From assembly GCA_021186555.1 (NCBI GenBank), contig JAJKFL010000014.1:35088033-35152032 (forward strand): 64,000 nucleotides of DNA. Direction: 5' to 3'. Below the pieces are notes generated by a model. The model did no database searches and was not told the DNA's origin. It was given only the letters and a program-made list of their open reading frames with translations. Source of the DNA: Reticulitermes speratus (taxonomy: Eukaryota; Arthropoda; Insecta; Blattodea; Rhinotermitidae). Position numbers and translations under genes: made by a program. This document shows, piece after piece, positions 30,796 through 42,839 of this stretch. How positions within the stretch are numbered: position 1 is the stretch's first letter; each line of letters begins with the position of its first letter.

Positions 30796-33700
30796 GTGAC
30801 TATTATTTGTTTCAGTGGGAATGTCGTAATTAAACTAATAAGTGTCACGTTGTGGTTTATTTTATTTGTTTAAAGTTAAAATAGTTCTCGCCTGTATATA
30901 AATATTACTTTCAGCAATTTACTTACGAATGTGTTTCTGCTGTTTGCAAAACGATGTTTTGTTTATTAAAATGCCATTTTATGTATGGCAGGAGCAAAAC
31001 GTGAAGTTGTTGCAGTTTGTGATATGTTTATTGTTATGGAATAGTGCCGTATACAAGTTTTTGTCCCTCCAGCCAGATCTGTATAGGATTGTGACAAGTC
31101 TCGAATATGTTCATGTGGCTTGGGAATTTACGTAGCAAGGTATACAGAATTGTGATTAGGTTTCTACCTCATTAAATGTTAACTTTAATTTACAAAATGT
31201 TTGCTCCGTAATATATACTCTTTCTAACGTATACTTTTTATAGTTCAAACGCTGTTGTTTTGTTGTTTAATTTTGGTGGGACATTTCTTTCAGTGACCCG
31301 AACACCACGTACAACCCAAAACAGAAGGACCTTAGTTTAAAAACAAAATAGCTTGTGTTTAGCAAGAAAGGGGTTAATTTTGGTGATATTAATGTATCAT
31401 TTCATTGTTTACAGCATCATGTCCTACGTCTGTGCTAAGATAAATTGGAGTGATTATGTTAGCATGTAAGACAGTCTTTCTTTTGCCATTTCAGCTGTAT
31501 GTTGCAAGGAAGCCAGGCTCTCTATCTGTTGTAGAGTAGCTTTTAATAGTAGTTTTTTCTTAAATGAACTTTTCCTTGTTGCACTCTTTAATTACAATGG
31601 TATTTTTAAGACTGTCTAGTGGAACTGTACGATGTAGTTTAATGTCCATATTAGCATATTCGTTTACATATATTCATTCAGTCCTACATGTAACACACAA
31701 AACTGCTGATTACAGTCTATTTCTGTAGTGTGCATTGTGTTTGATCTTAACAATTAAATTAATCATTTTAAAGACAAAATTTTCAGGTTGTAAGAAGCCT
31801 TTCATGAAGTGGATAAGCTAGTTTAAAATATTTAGTTTCATCTAAAATTGGTTTAGTTATAATATCTGTTCGGTTTATTTTGTAGTGTTTGATATCCCCT
31901 GCTCACTTTAATGTATTGTTTCCCATACTGAAGTCGTACATGTCCACAGACTGCAACAAGGAAATAAACAAAGACCCCCAATGTACCTTAGAATAAGAAC
32001 TGAACAGCCTTGAGGGGAACAGTGCATGCAAGAGAACAGGAGACACCCAAAAGTTACAGAATGAATAGGATATTATTTTATCCAATAACTTGCATCCCTC
32101 TTGACTCAGTCTGCTTCATGTGGCAACAGGCAGAAGTCAGTGTTGCAGTCGCCACGTTTCCAATTTGTCATGGGTTGGGGTCCATGCATTTTAGTTCAAT
32201 GTGCTGCAGTTAATATTAGTTTTCACTCACCATACTTAAAGATGGTACTGGAAATGGTGTCCTTCAGCTTGCTGACATGTGTCACATAGCAGACATGTTT
32301 GTTGTGTGTTGAAGTTTTGCTGGTGAAATTGGAAACACTATATTCTGAATGCTTTCTTTTGTATAATTTTCAGTGCAAGAATTACTGCTATAGATCTTAT
32401 CCTTTAACATGCCTGACAAGTAAAACCACATGGGTTCAGATATGGTGAATGAGGAGGCCACAATCCCCTGCTTATTACTCTGTGACAAGAACACTGTAAT
32501 GAATACATAGAATTTTATTAAAAATCATACCATCATAGCACAAATGGTATTAGGAAATGTGCAACACATTGGTGCAAATTTGTGGTTTAAGAAACCATAA
32601 TCTTACAAGGATAGGTGGTTGATTGATCCCCTGTGATTCAGTTGTGGTTTTGCTGTGTGGTAGTAGACCCTCATTGACTTCATGGCCAAAATATTAGGTG
32701 TCAACACTCCATAATACACAATTATACTTTAAGCGTTATTCATTTGGTTTGTAAATACCTCTACAAGAGATGTGGTGCCATGCTACACATGGTAGCTTAT
32801 GGGGTGGGAGTCCAGGGTTCAATTCCTGCAACATTCAGTTTTTGTCTTAGTCACCATGTTTTAAATGGCTTTAGGAGCAGTTAAGACTTCTGTCAGTACT
32901 ATCTGACGTGTCTATAAGCTTTTCTAGCAACTGTTTTTGTCTGTGAGTGACCCAGTAGACCTGACTTCATTAATAAGTGTATAGAGACCTGTTGTGCTTG
33001 GAGCTGTGATTCTGGGAAATTTTTTATGTAATTTTCTCCAACATTCTGCACACTCTGAAAGAACCACAGTCCACACACAATTCATACACAAAAAACACGA
33101 CATTTACCAGTATGCATATCAAATTACATTCATGCACAACCAGTATTTTGATATATAAATGTTAAAAAAAAACTCAATCTCAACTCAATTTTGATAGTTG
33201 TTTAATGTCAGATGCAGTACATGTTTTTGGCCTTGCAAGGCCATCATCAAGTACTTGTAATTAGGCCTTCATCAAGTACTTGTAATTATAAAAATATTTT
33301 GAGAAAATTATATATAACATGCAAAATTCATAGGTAAGATTGAAATCTCATTCTTTTACAGGAATGTGTGAAGTATAAAAATTTTATAATGTTCTTGGTG
33401 TGATTTGTGCTGAAACATGGATAACCTCATGTTAAAATGCATAAATTATCATTTTAAATTGGAACTTGTTATTAAAAATTATGTATGCTAATTTCTTATC
33501 CTCCACTTCATAGATGTAAGTGATTTATTTAACTTCCAGTGATGATGTGGAATAAGATCTTATGTTATTTAGTTACTGCAAAATATGTTAAAAATATGTA
33601 ATAAAATGTAATAATGCATAACTACAATATAATTAATGTATGAAAAAAATTAAAAAATGTGTATCCTAAGGATCCTTTGGATTAGTTTGCGATGCAAAGT

Positions 33701-36700
33701 GTTTTCATGTGAATATCAAACTTGGAAATTAAAAATAATGATCCGTGTTTAAAAACTCCAAGTAGTCAATATGAAATTTGTTGCAATGTTTACAGAGAAT
33801 TTCTTGCACTAACTAAATAACAGGTGTTTGGAAAATGGTGTCAGTATGTAACATAGTGTGAATTCAAGATTTTAGAAAGGAAATGATTCCAATAATCCTA
33901 GTTGCACTCATAGCACACCACACACCAACTTTTAACATCATGTAATGTAGAGACACATAAATTCTTGGCACCAGGTTGCCTGGGCAATTGAATTGTGTAT
34001 GGTGGTACCTAATATTTTTTGATCCTCAATGTGGAACTTGCTTCACATCACCCTTCTGACACGTATCATTAATTAACATGAGAAACCTTGAGTTGAGACC
34101 AAGTTTCAGTGCTAAACAGACTATCATGCACCCAATATGAAGTTTTGAGTTCACAAAATTCAGTCTTGCTTCATGAACTGTATTACAGTTGATGTGAACC
34201 ACAGTTGTTTTACACATATGGATGCAGTACACACACTCTCCTGTGTATTCACTGACTGTCTAGAATGGAACATGTTGTGTGAAAACTTTCATGTATTTGC
34301 AAATTGTTGTATAATTTGCATAACACTTCCTGTAGAAACTGTTCTGCATATGTATCATACAAAATGTGCATATTGACTACCAGCAGACTCGCATACTCTT
34401 TATTAACCCTTTGGCACTGGAATTATTTGCCTGTAGTGATCTGCAGAAGACAGGAATTTAAATTGGGGGTGGATAACAGCAGATCTGTTTATATGACATT
34501 TGGAATTTTGAGCATCACAATGCGTGTTATATACATAACTTTTGGTGCCAAAGGGTTAAGCAACACAGAAGCAAGCTGGTAAGTGGACATGTGTGTATGA
34601 CGTATCCAAGGTGATGGGAAGTGACTAGTGACAGTTGTCTGTTAACATATTGACAGTATACCACGTACAATTAACCAGCTAAGTGGAATATTTTCACCTC
34701 ATTGTATCTCAGTCAGTGGGCTATTTACTGTTCATGAGGATTTAAACATGTAAAGGAAGTCCTTACATTCTTTATGATTCTTGTTCAGTTCCTTGGTCAT
34801 TTTTAATAATAAAATTGTGAAACAACAATTGAAAGACAATTGTCACAGAACGTACATGGCAGTTCTTATCGGTGTCATCTACACAAAATCTGAAGTTTTT
34901 TTTTTTTTGTGATATCTGAGACTCATAGCATTATTCTAAATTATTATGCGATTGATGTGGATTTTGATTGCCATGAGGAAGTCACTGGTGCCATTCTGAC
35001 TCATGCAGTCCTGCTGATTGTGTAATGTTTAGTTTTGAGACTGTTCTGTATAGCCTGGATATACAAGTAGGTAGAAGTTTAGTTGACAACTGAACTTACA
35101 AACAGCAGACATGTGGATTGAATTAATCTCTACCTTGTGGATGGTGGCATGCTTCAGGGAAATTTCACAGTGACAAATTCTTTAGAGGTGTGATGTGTGC
35201 TAAACCTACTGATTACAAATCCAGCCAAGTCATGGGGGTTTGAAATATATGTGGTAAAGTTGTGTTGAATGAACATTGACATCAGTATTCATATGAACAC
35301 TACTAATTCTACAGAATTCATGTTGCCCTACATGATTATGAGTTGCTATTTATTATCTGACACCAATGTGATACAAACTAGAATAATCTTGCGAGATTTA
35401 TGGTTCTGAGAGCAGTGTTGTAGATTCCAGTCTTCTGGGACATCAGCCTATGTATATTGGTATATACATGCAGGTACCAACGTTATAGAATTTCTTGCCA
35501 CCTCCAACTTAAGGATAGTTGAAGAGTTTAGTCCAGGTGATGGAGGCAGTGAGCTCCTCCAAAACATTGGTACCTTTATTATGATCAAAATGTTGTCTTA
35601 TCCTGGAAAACTGGAATCTTCAAATGGTTTTGCTTTGAAAGATGTGTTTTCTAAGAAACAGCCACTGCTCTAGTCTCACTCATATTCCACTACTAGAGAT
35701 TCACCATTGTATCATGGCATTGGAAGCAGGGTGCAGCACATGAAGCTACTTTGCAGTGTTCGCAGTTGTATTTTGTTCCGCAGTGCTGACCAACCCTGTA
35801 GAATACAACATACTGCTGAAACTGTAGCAACAAAGTCAGTTGGGTGTTGAAGCTCATGTATCCAAGTTGGTGGGGCATTGTGTTTGGGATTCTGCCTGAG
35901 GGCCTTGCATCTGTTATGTGGTATTTAAGAATCAAGTTCTATATGTGTGTCGGCTGAAACTCCAATCTAGTAATTTTGGCTTTGATTGTATTTTGTACAG
36001 CAGATATAAATTGAGGCAACAGATGTCAAATGAAGAAAGTGTTCATTAACTCCTCCCATCATGGAGTTCTGATCAGCGACTGTTTTGGGTTTGTTGATGT
36101 TCTGGCCTTGAATGCTAGTTTGCAACAATTTTTCATCAGTCACTCCCCACTTTGATGCAGTGTTCTCATGCCATCAGTTTCTTTGCTGCGTAACTTACTA
36201 TACAGATCTGGCCTTGGGAATCAATTGTCCGTGGTCACAGTATTCCTGATTGAGAATGGGTCATTAGTTCTGCAAGTACTTTTAAACCATAAAGGTCAAT
36301 TTGTCCCTATGCATGCCTGAGGGAAGATGGTGGAGTGGAGGTGTAGCTCTACTCATTCTTAACCTCAGCACTAGGTAAAGGAGAATGGTTAGATTCTCAC
36401 ACTGGCCAATTTACACCCTGGAAAAGAGCACCCACTGAACAGGAGGTTTAGTGGGCCTCAGAGCCAGTGTGAATGCATTAGAGAAGAGAGAAATCTCTTG
36501 CCCCAGCTGAGAATTGAATCACGATTTATTGGTCGTCCACCCCATGGCCTAATAACTATACCAACTATGCTGCTCCAACTTTTGAAACATATGGCCCATT
36601 TCTTATGGAGTCATCAAGAGCTGTGTGCTGTCAAATGTAAATTTTAAATGTCCACACATAACCAGATTTAGCTCCACACAGTTAAAAGGACTATTCTGTA

Positions 36701-39700
36701 TCTTGCTAGTTTTGAGGGGTTGTACGACTTCCATGACAACCATCACTTCTACATTATCAGTGATACATTCACTGACATATCTCACTTCCAAATCTATTGT
36801 GTAGGTGGTCTAATTTTGGTCTTAATATGTACGGTCTTCTGGACTTGCATGCAGCCTTTTCATAACCTTCATTTTCAAGTAAATAAAGGAACCTGAGTAG
36901 AAGGTTTTACCTTCTACTCAGTATAACTCCAAAAATCATGATCACACCCGCTGTGTTTAAAAGTATTGCATACTGATAGATATGTCATACCCACCTACAT
37001 GGTTAAGGAGTTGGAGGAATTATGATTAAAGCCAGATATACTTTGATCTTGAACTTCATTAAAATCAAGTCACATTTTGCAAATTAAATTATATAAACAA
37101 ATATTAAGGTAAGTACATAAGTATATAGATAAATAGGTAGGTATTGCATTGCATTTAGAAGTGGCTGCAATTTCAGTATAATTAGAGTATGTTTGTTATC
37201 AAATCAGAATATAAGCAAATGGCAGACTAAGTGAATTTATTGCTTACAAATGTAACAATGTTGTTTTATACTAATTTATCTTTATTTTCTTTTTCATGCC
37301 TGAACATCAACACACAGCGTAAGTTTTACTTAACGTTTTTTTTGTTTCTATTATTATATACTGTTTCTGATTGTTAAGATTAACAGTTGAAAAATGGAGT
37401 CATAGGATTATGCTAGTCCCGATATTTATAGCTGTACAGCATAACAAATTGTGACACTAATAAAGTATGAACATTTTCTTTGTACTGTGACTTATTTGGT
37501 ATGGTGAATAAACTAAAAGAGTGTGTTTTTTTATTTTAGGCTTGTCACTTTGGCCTTTGCCGGGTCTATTGGTATGACATTAGTGATACTGGGATGCGCC
37601 TTACCGGAGTACAAGTAAGTGCATTTATACATACGGAAAGCTGGAGTACAAGTGTGTGCTGATGTTTGTCATGTACACATTGTGTCTCAGCAATAAGATT
37701 TTGACAGCATTTGGTAGGGAAGATATGAGTTTTCACATTATGCTTGCTTTTGTCAGAACTGTAAGGAAGCAAACACTTACCAGGGCTGAAGGATGTATGA
37801 TATTTTAATTTATACATCTGGCCAAGACTGGATGTTACCACAGTGTTGAGTATGGAAATTCAGTGTTGTCTAGTAGGTAGGTACCAACATTTTGGAGTAA
37901 CTTACTACCTCCATCTACAGGGTAGATGAGTGAAGTGATTGGGAACACAGGTAATATAGAGATGGTAGGATCAGAACTAATGAGCAAATTAGTGGGAACA
38001 AATAGCTTTAAAACTCTTGTTTTTTACTGGGGAAAGAAGAAACAGAAGAGAGGGAGGAAAGAAGAGACAGAAGTAGAAACAAGAGAAGAGAGAGAGAAAG
38101 AGGAAAGAAGGCATTACAAGGGGCAGTTATCAGTGTGATTGTGTGGGTGTCAGGTTAGAGAAGCCAAGTGACTTTGTACCTTTAGCAGGGGTCTTCATCC
38201 ATTTCCACAGGGTGTATATGAGAATTTTCTTTGGACTTGCTTCTACCCTGAAGATGGAAGCAGCAGGTTTCTCGGAAATGTGGTTATCTATCTATCAGAC
38301 CATGTGGCATGAAATCCCAGAAGGCTGTACTCTGTGCATTTGTCTGTTTTCTGTATTTAGACAGGGACAAGGAACTGGAACATAAGGGTTGATTTTTAGA
38401 ATTTCTCATTTTATGTACAAACTTGATGCATTCATTGAAGGGCTGGGCACTGACTGATCTTTGTACCATGTTTGTTTTATGGCCTGCTGTGCATCCTCCC
38501 CATGATTAGTCTCTAGCAGTTTGAAGCTCAGAACTTTACCTAAGGGGGCCTTGTGATGGTCACTGGGCTCTATGAAATGAAGAGTTGTGCTCTTCTGGGA
38601 TATTACGCTGCGTCGTGTGGTAATTGTTTACCGACATTTCGGAACAACGTATCGGTCCCATCTTCACGGGTCAAGAGTCCGAGTACGAAAGAAAGAAAGC
38701 CAGCAACCTATAACATATATTCTGGAAAGTATGTGCGCGGTAGCAATCAGTAGGCGTGATGGCAGCCAGTAGGGTAGAACCAGGGTGAGAAAGGGGTGGA
38801 TAGAGACAACATAAAGCTGACAAAATATGGCTTCTGCTAAAACACCAAAGTCATGTATGTGTTTCAGTTCTTTTGCACCACCTTTCACAGATGGTACTGT
38901 TTACTAGACCCAGTTTAACGAGGTGACCTTGTTCATGTAATGGTGTCCTGTCCTGTCTCAAGTGGTTTATATTTAGACAGAACGGCTCCCTATTTCTTGT
39001 GACTGAAGATTCTCCATGGAAACCTTTTCACATCTTTATCCAGTTACAAACTTGATCATGATGCTTGCTTCCCACTATCACACCTTCTGTTCATCACCAG
39101 GCACCAAGGATCCTTGCAGCTTGCAAGGTGAGTTTTTTAAATGTGTATTATTTGTTTTGTTTCAGAGTTTGGTGGACATTCTTTGTGGTACTTTTTTACA
39201 TTCTGTCCCCGCTGCCAACCCTTATAGCACGACGCTATACAGAGAGTTCTGGGTCTAGTAGCACAGCTGCATATGAATTAGCTATATTCATAACAATGGG
39301 TTTTGTAGTGTCTTCCTTTGCACTACCCATTGTCCTGGCTAGGTCGCCAGAGAATGAACCTGTGGTAAGTTTAGCATTATGAAACTTCCCCAGCTTTTGT
39401 TGTAAGACTTAGTGGGGTCACCATATACTCCTGTTTGCAGTGGAGGTTCTGAATGTTTGTAGCTGACTGCTGCTGCTACTACTACTACTACTACTACTAC
39501 TACTATTGCCGCCATTACCACCACCACCACCACCACCACCACTGTTACTACCTGTACTATGACTTATAGTCACTACCATGGTTACCACCACTGCAACTAC
39601 TACCACTATCACCAATACTACCACCAATAATGCTGCCACAACAACAACAACAACAACAACTACTACTACTACTACTACAGTTCCCACTACTTATACTCTT

Positions 39701-39756
39701 ACTGCTGCTACTGATATTGCTACTAATGCTGCTGCTGCTACTACTACTACTACTAC

Positions 39757-39804
<48 letters not shown>

Positions 39805-40212
39805 CTACTACTACTAGGTAATGAAGACAGCTTATGTTATGATGAAATTAATTTTAATACTTACTGTGTGTGCTCTGCAGTTTTAGTAGGTACTGAAATG
39901 TGAAACGTATGGTAACTGACGTGATGATGACTTGGGTTGAAACACCGTGGAATTATATCATGATCGTAATTAAAATGTATGTGTATCATAAAGAAGGTCA
40001 GGAAGCACTAATGAGAAAAATAGAATTATGATATGTCTGTAAGGATTTGTGAATTAGTCTTGATTAGTGATGGTAATAGTGATGAATTTGTATTTCAGAT
40101 AAAATGGGGAGCTTGTTACCTGACTCTGGCAGGGAATGTTGTTGTCTATGCAACTTTGCTTGGCTTCTTTATGACATTTGATGCTGAAGATACAGACTAT
40201 AGCATGTGGTGA
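30780..40212 (+). CDS. LEPROTL1: LEPROT/LEPROTL1 (Vps55 family) membrane protein, with a 1-nt exon model
   Basis: A four-pass membrane protein of endosome/Golgi. Family members act in endosome-to-vacuole sorting and limit receptor display at the cell surface. Exons: 30780-30795, 37318 (single base), 37540-37614, 39166-39364, 40099-40212, giving 134 aa (human paralogues 131). Hydrophobic segments lie at about 6-27, 33-52, 66-89 and 101-124. Family landmarks: MAGVKALV start, LGCALPEY, FYILSPLPTLIARR, ELAIFITMGFVVSSFALPIV, IKWGAC, LAGN and a terminal SMW. A short SPENEP insertion sits before IKWGAC. Without the base at 37318 the frame breaks after K5, with a stop about 12 codons later. An alternative start at 37296 (MPEHQHTALV) also joins in frame but loses MAGVK. 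Confidence 0.9.
32200..32500 (-). mobile_element. C-terminal fragment of a mariner/Tc1-type transposase
   Basis: The minus strand reads EPMWFYLSGMLKDKIYSSNS, then KESIQNIVFPISPAKLQ, then in another frame CDTCQQAEGHHFQYHL. This matches the DFYLWGxLKDKVY ... C..C..AEGxHFQH end of mariner-like transposases. It is frameshifted and lacks the upstream catalytic region. Confidence 0.6.
32770..32990 (+). mobile_element. tRNA-derived SINE
   Basis: Box A-like TGGTAGCTTATGGGGTGGG and box B GGGTTCAATTCC (32815-32826) are followed by a diverged body. The tail is not clear. Confidence 0.55.
33960..34070. mobile_element. decayed copy of the 165-bp hAT-type MITE
   Basis: CTTGGCACCAGGTTGCC, GGTGGTACCTAATATTTT and GTGGAACTTGCTTCACATCA align in order with the MITE at 55633-55797 (CTTGGTCGCCATGTCGCC, GGTGGCTCCTAATATTTG, ATGGAACTTCTTTCATGCCA). 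The termini are lost. Confidence 0.6.
34403..34559. mobile_element. piggyBac-type MITE with TTAA flanks
   Basis: TTAA at 34403-34406 is followed by CCCTTTGGCACTGGAA. The other end is TTTGGTGCCAAAGGG followed by TTAA at 34556-34559. The shared inverted repeat CCCTTTGGCAC and the TTAA duplication are the piggyBac signature. It has a 149-bp interior and no coding. Confidence 0.7.
36318..36575 (-). mobile_element. tRNA-derived SINE, minus orientation
   Basis: GGAGGTGTAGCTCTACTCAT, TTCTTAACCTCAGCAC, a CCCACTGAACAGGAGG-like block and a box B complement (GAATTGAATCACG, 36511-36523) occur in the order expected for an inverted SINE. Confidence 0.6.
36893..36921. repeat. perfect 13-bp hairpin, 3-base loop
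   Basis: CTGAGTAGAAGGT-TTT-ACCTTCTACTCAG within the LEPROTL1 first intron. Exact arms. Confidence 0.9.
37318..37318 (+). CDS. LEPROTL1: candidate single-nucleotide exon of LEPROTL1
   Basis: A branch-like TATACTAAT (about 37267-37275) is followed by a pyrimidine tract (37278-37295), then ACACACAG (AG 37316-37317), then C, then GTAAGT (37319-37324). Exon 1 ends with G and the next exon starts with G, so G+C+G makes Ala and restores MAGVK-A-LV. Other AGs within about 110 bp upstream would give exons of the wrong length modulo 3. The inference rests on frame and splice-site quality only. Confidence 0.65.
37540..37614 (+). CDS. LEPROTL1: LEPROTL1 exon, first membrane segment
   Basis: After TTATTTTAG the exon encodes (G)LVTLAFAGSIGMTLVILG, then CALPEY and AA of Lys31, before GTAAGT. 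It corresponds to the ALVALSFSGAIGL-type first transmembrane helix of LEPROT. Confidence 0.93.
37615..39165. other. LEPROTL1 intron with decayed repeats
   Basis: Contains a purine-rich GA/GAA stretch (about 38030-38112) and two copies of a dispersed repeat in opposite orientation, at about 38240-38340 (GAAGATGGAAGCAGCAGG ... AAATCCCAGAAGG) and 38583-38690 (CTCTTCTGGGATATTACGC ... CATCTTCACGGG). Confidence 0.6.
39166..39364 (+). CDS. LEPROTL1: LEPROTL1 exon, second and third membrane segments
   Basis: After TTTCAG it encodes (K)VWWTFFVVLFYILSPLPTL, then IARRYTESSGSSSTAAYELA, then IFITMGFVVSSFALPIVLAR and SPENEPV before GTAAGT. FYILSPLP and ARR are nearly invariant in the family. Confidence 0.96.
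39468..39818. repeat. compound trinucleotide microsatellite
   Basis: Runs of ACT, ACC, ACA, CTG-like and TAT triplets fill about 350 bp, starting about 100 bp after an LEPROTL1 donor. Single-residue frames (Ser, Val, Thr, Ile, Leu) on both strands are artefacts of the period. Confidence 0.95.
40099..40212 (+). CDS. LEPROTL1: LEPROTL1 last exon
   Basis: After TATTTCAG it encodes IKWGACYLTLAGNVVVYATL, then LGFFMTFDAEDTDYSMW and TGA. Fourth membrane segment and acidic tail ending in W, as in vertebrate LEPROT (which ends near ..WEQW). Confidence 0.96.
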   Translation: MKWGACYLTLAGNVVVYATLLGFFMTFDAEDTDYSMW

Positions 40213-42788
40213 TTTGGCTGTGATTCAAGTTCCATTTGCAGTCAGGCATAATAATTCAAGTTACATGATACATGGTTTGTACAAGAAAAGGATCTTAAAT
40301 GTGATGAACTGCAGTCCTGGTTTAATTCTGTGTTATGTTTGGAAGTTAAACAATTCATTATATATCCCTTACCATGAAATACAGGAGGTGCTTTAGAACA
40401 GAAGAAGTGCGTGACTAACAAAGGTGGTGTGGTAAGCCATCTATGTTTTTCTTTCCTTTATCCCTTTCATATCACTATCTTCTTTCATATCTTTTCCCAT
40501 ATTGCTTCCCCATTCCTTTTATTTGTCAATTCTATTATCATTTGTCATAACAGAAGTGTTATCCCCTTTCCCTAGTAATGGTGTGTTGGGTTATCCCCAA
40601 CCATCACTTGAACTGGCTGTTGTTTATACAAGATGCCTTTATCCAGTAAGTGTTAAATGATAATGAAGATGTACAGTGGTTGTGACAGCTGTTATACTTG
40701 ACAGTAAACTTCCTGTGTGTCATAATACAGTTGGTAAAGTCATTGTTTAAAGGCATACAAACTTGAAAACAAAAATTTGTAACAAGGTAAACTTCTTGTG
40801 CATTGGCTTATAATCAATGCATGTGTGCTGGCTGAGAATTGCATTTCTGAGATACTGAATTAAAAAATGACTGCCAGCCCCCTGGAACCAGGAGATGCAG
40901 ATTCTCTGTTGTCTCGTGATAAAGTGTTATGAGCGTTTTATGGTATTGACATGTGATTAATACTGTAAACAAGATTTCTGTTGACAAAATGTATGGAATA
41001 ATTAGTCAGCCATGCCTAGGCGTCTCTGAGGTCCCCAAGAACATATGAAACGGTCTTTAGTGTAGCATTCTTTCAGGTTTGAAGCTTTCCTTACCTGTGA
41101 GAATGGTTCAGAATTCTTATACTCACAGTATTTGTTGTTAGAGGATGCAAACTACTGAGGCCACAGAAAGAAATCCATGAGCTGACAACCTTGATACCTC
41201 CCTTCAGATATAGTGCATTCTGTTCCAGCATAGTTCCATGTATTCCCCCCCATCCCACCCAATCTGGCCATTCTGTTCACGTGAATGTTGGTCATGATAA
41301 CCATGTGCTGACCTTTGATAGTGCCAAGCACTTTGATATAGATCAGAGAGGAAAGGATGGGAATACAGCAGTAGGCAAGAGGTGGAAGCCTGACATGCCA
41401 TCATTCCTTCTGTGGCCTCAGTACAGTAGTAGTATTTATGAGCTACATAAGATGGTGCAGGACTGCAGGTATGGACATGTAACATGAAACTGGGACAGCC
41501 TGAAGACTGCAGCAATGCTGAATGTAACATTAAGGATACTTGCAATGTCCAGATGTCATTCTGCTGCTGTGTCTGAGTGATTACATTTATTTTCAAAATA
41601 TGTGGTTGAAAAGGATCCACATTATAGACATTCTGTTGTCCCAGTATTCTCTTTAGTATGCAAGAGCTCTGTAATCAAGACTAGAGGTCCCCTTTTCTTG
41701 CTGAAGGCAAGATGTAAGTGCTGCAATTTTCTCTTCTAACAGGTTTAACCCTTTACATACTCTGAAATACATGCTACATTTGTTATCTTGGACATGAAAA
41801 TATCTTCCCCTGCTGTTGTTTCACAGTTAAAACTGATGAGGGTTGAGGTGGTCTTGGTGGTGATTACTAAGATTATGGTGTTATGGGATGTGATAAGATT
41901 TAGTTTTGTACCTGCATTTTGTGGGAACCTGCTGCCTCCATTTTCAGGCTATGCACTACAAGGTGTCACATTCGAGAAGGCACTTAAACGTGTTTGTAGC
42001 TTCTCGTACGTACGAATTATATTACTGTATAAGTATATGGATTGAATTTGAAATTTGAGGTTTTTGTGGCATTCTTGTGGTGTGGATTATTATATCATAT
42101 AGTCTGGCAGGTGCTAACCAACATTTTATTAGAAATGTTAGTCCTAAATACAGAGACAGCATATTTCTCAAAAACACTGTTAATCACCTACCAGACTACA
42201 TGGTGTCATAACCCAGTAGGCAACAGATCCAAATTAAACACAAAATTAAGTAATATGTTTCATAAATTATACTCTGTGTGCAGATGGTTCATAGTTAGGA
42301 ATAAGAAACAATAAGTTTATTATTCCAGTCAGTAGATGCCAAATTCCATATTTGAGTGTGATCTGTGGTATAATTCAAGCTGAGTGTGATAGTGTCCTTG
42401 TGATTTGCATACTGCTTGACACTGATTTCATATATCACTAATTGCATTTACATTATTACAGTTTATCTAGTTTACATAGTGTGTATGGTAGTCCAAGGTT
42501 TTTCTGTGTACCTTTGTCACAGATAATCATGTGAATTCTTTCTGCTTAGTGGAATCTGTGGAAGGAAGTGTTTTGTTGCTGTAGTGATAACATGAGTGTA
42601 AGTGAACAGACAGAAGACTCAAAATTGCTAATCCACAAGTGTCAAAACAGGTGTTCACAAATTGCTTAAGTTACTGTAAAAGTATACAGTAAAAGAGTGA
42701 AGCCATTATTTAGGATATCCCATACACAGTGTTCAGTTTCTGTAATTGCAATTGATTATTTTTAAGATGATTTATCCCATTGTGTTAC

Positions 42789-42839
42789 AATAAAGAACCA
42801 GTATTCTTGTGTTTGATGGAAGAATATTGGTTCTTTATT
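42789..42839 (+). other. 20-bp RNA-type hairpin containing AATAAA
   Basis: Arm AATAAAGAACCAGTATTCTT (42789-42808) pairs with 42820-42839 throughout, with one G-U wobble, around an 11-base loop. If the gene is transcribed this far, the polyadenylation hexamer is sequestered in the stem. Confidence 0.7.

Larger units (their letters stand above)
30796..37317 (+). other. LEPROTL1 first intron (about 6.5 kb)
   Basis: Holds a mariner-type relic (32200-32500), a SINE (32770-32990), a hAT MITE copy (about 33960-34070), a piggyBac-type MITE (34403-34559), a minus-strand SINE (36318-36575) and a hairpin (36893-36921). A short duplicated stretch CATCAAGTACTTGTAATTA occurs twice near 33245-33290. No other coding sequence was recognised. 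Confidence 0.6.

Noticed and set aside
39339..39821. Long Val/Ser/Thr/Ile/Leu homopolymer frames on both strands
   Set aside because: Translations of a trinucleotide microsatellite.
41191..41620. 98- and 138-codon overlapping frames on opposite strands
   Set aside because: No family resemblance, no splice context; probably chance frames in the LEPROTL1 3' region.
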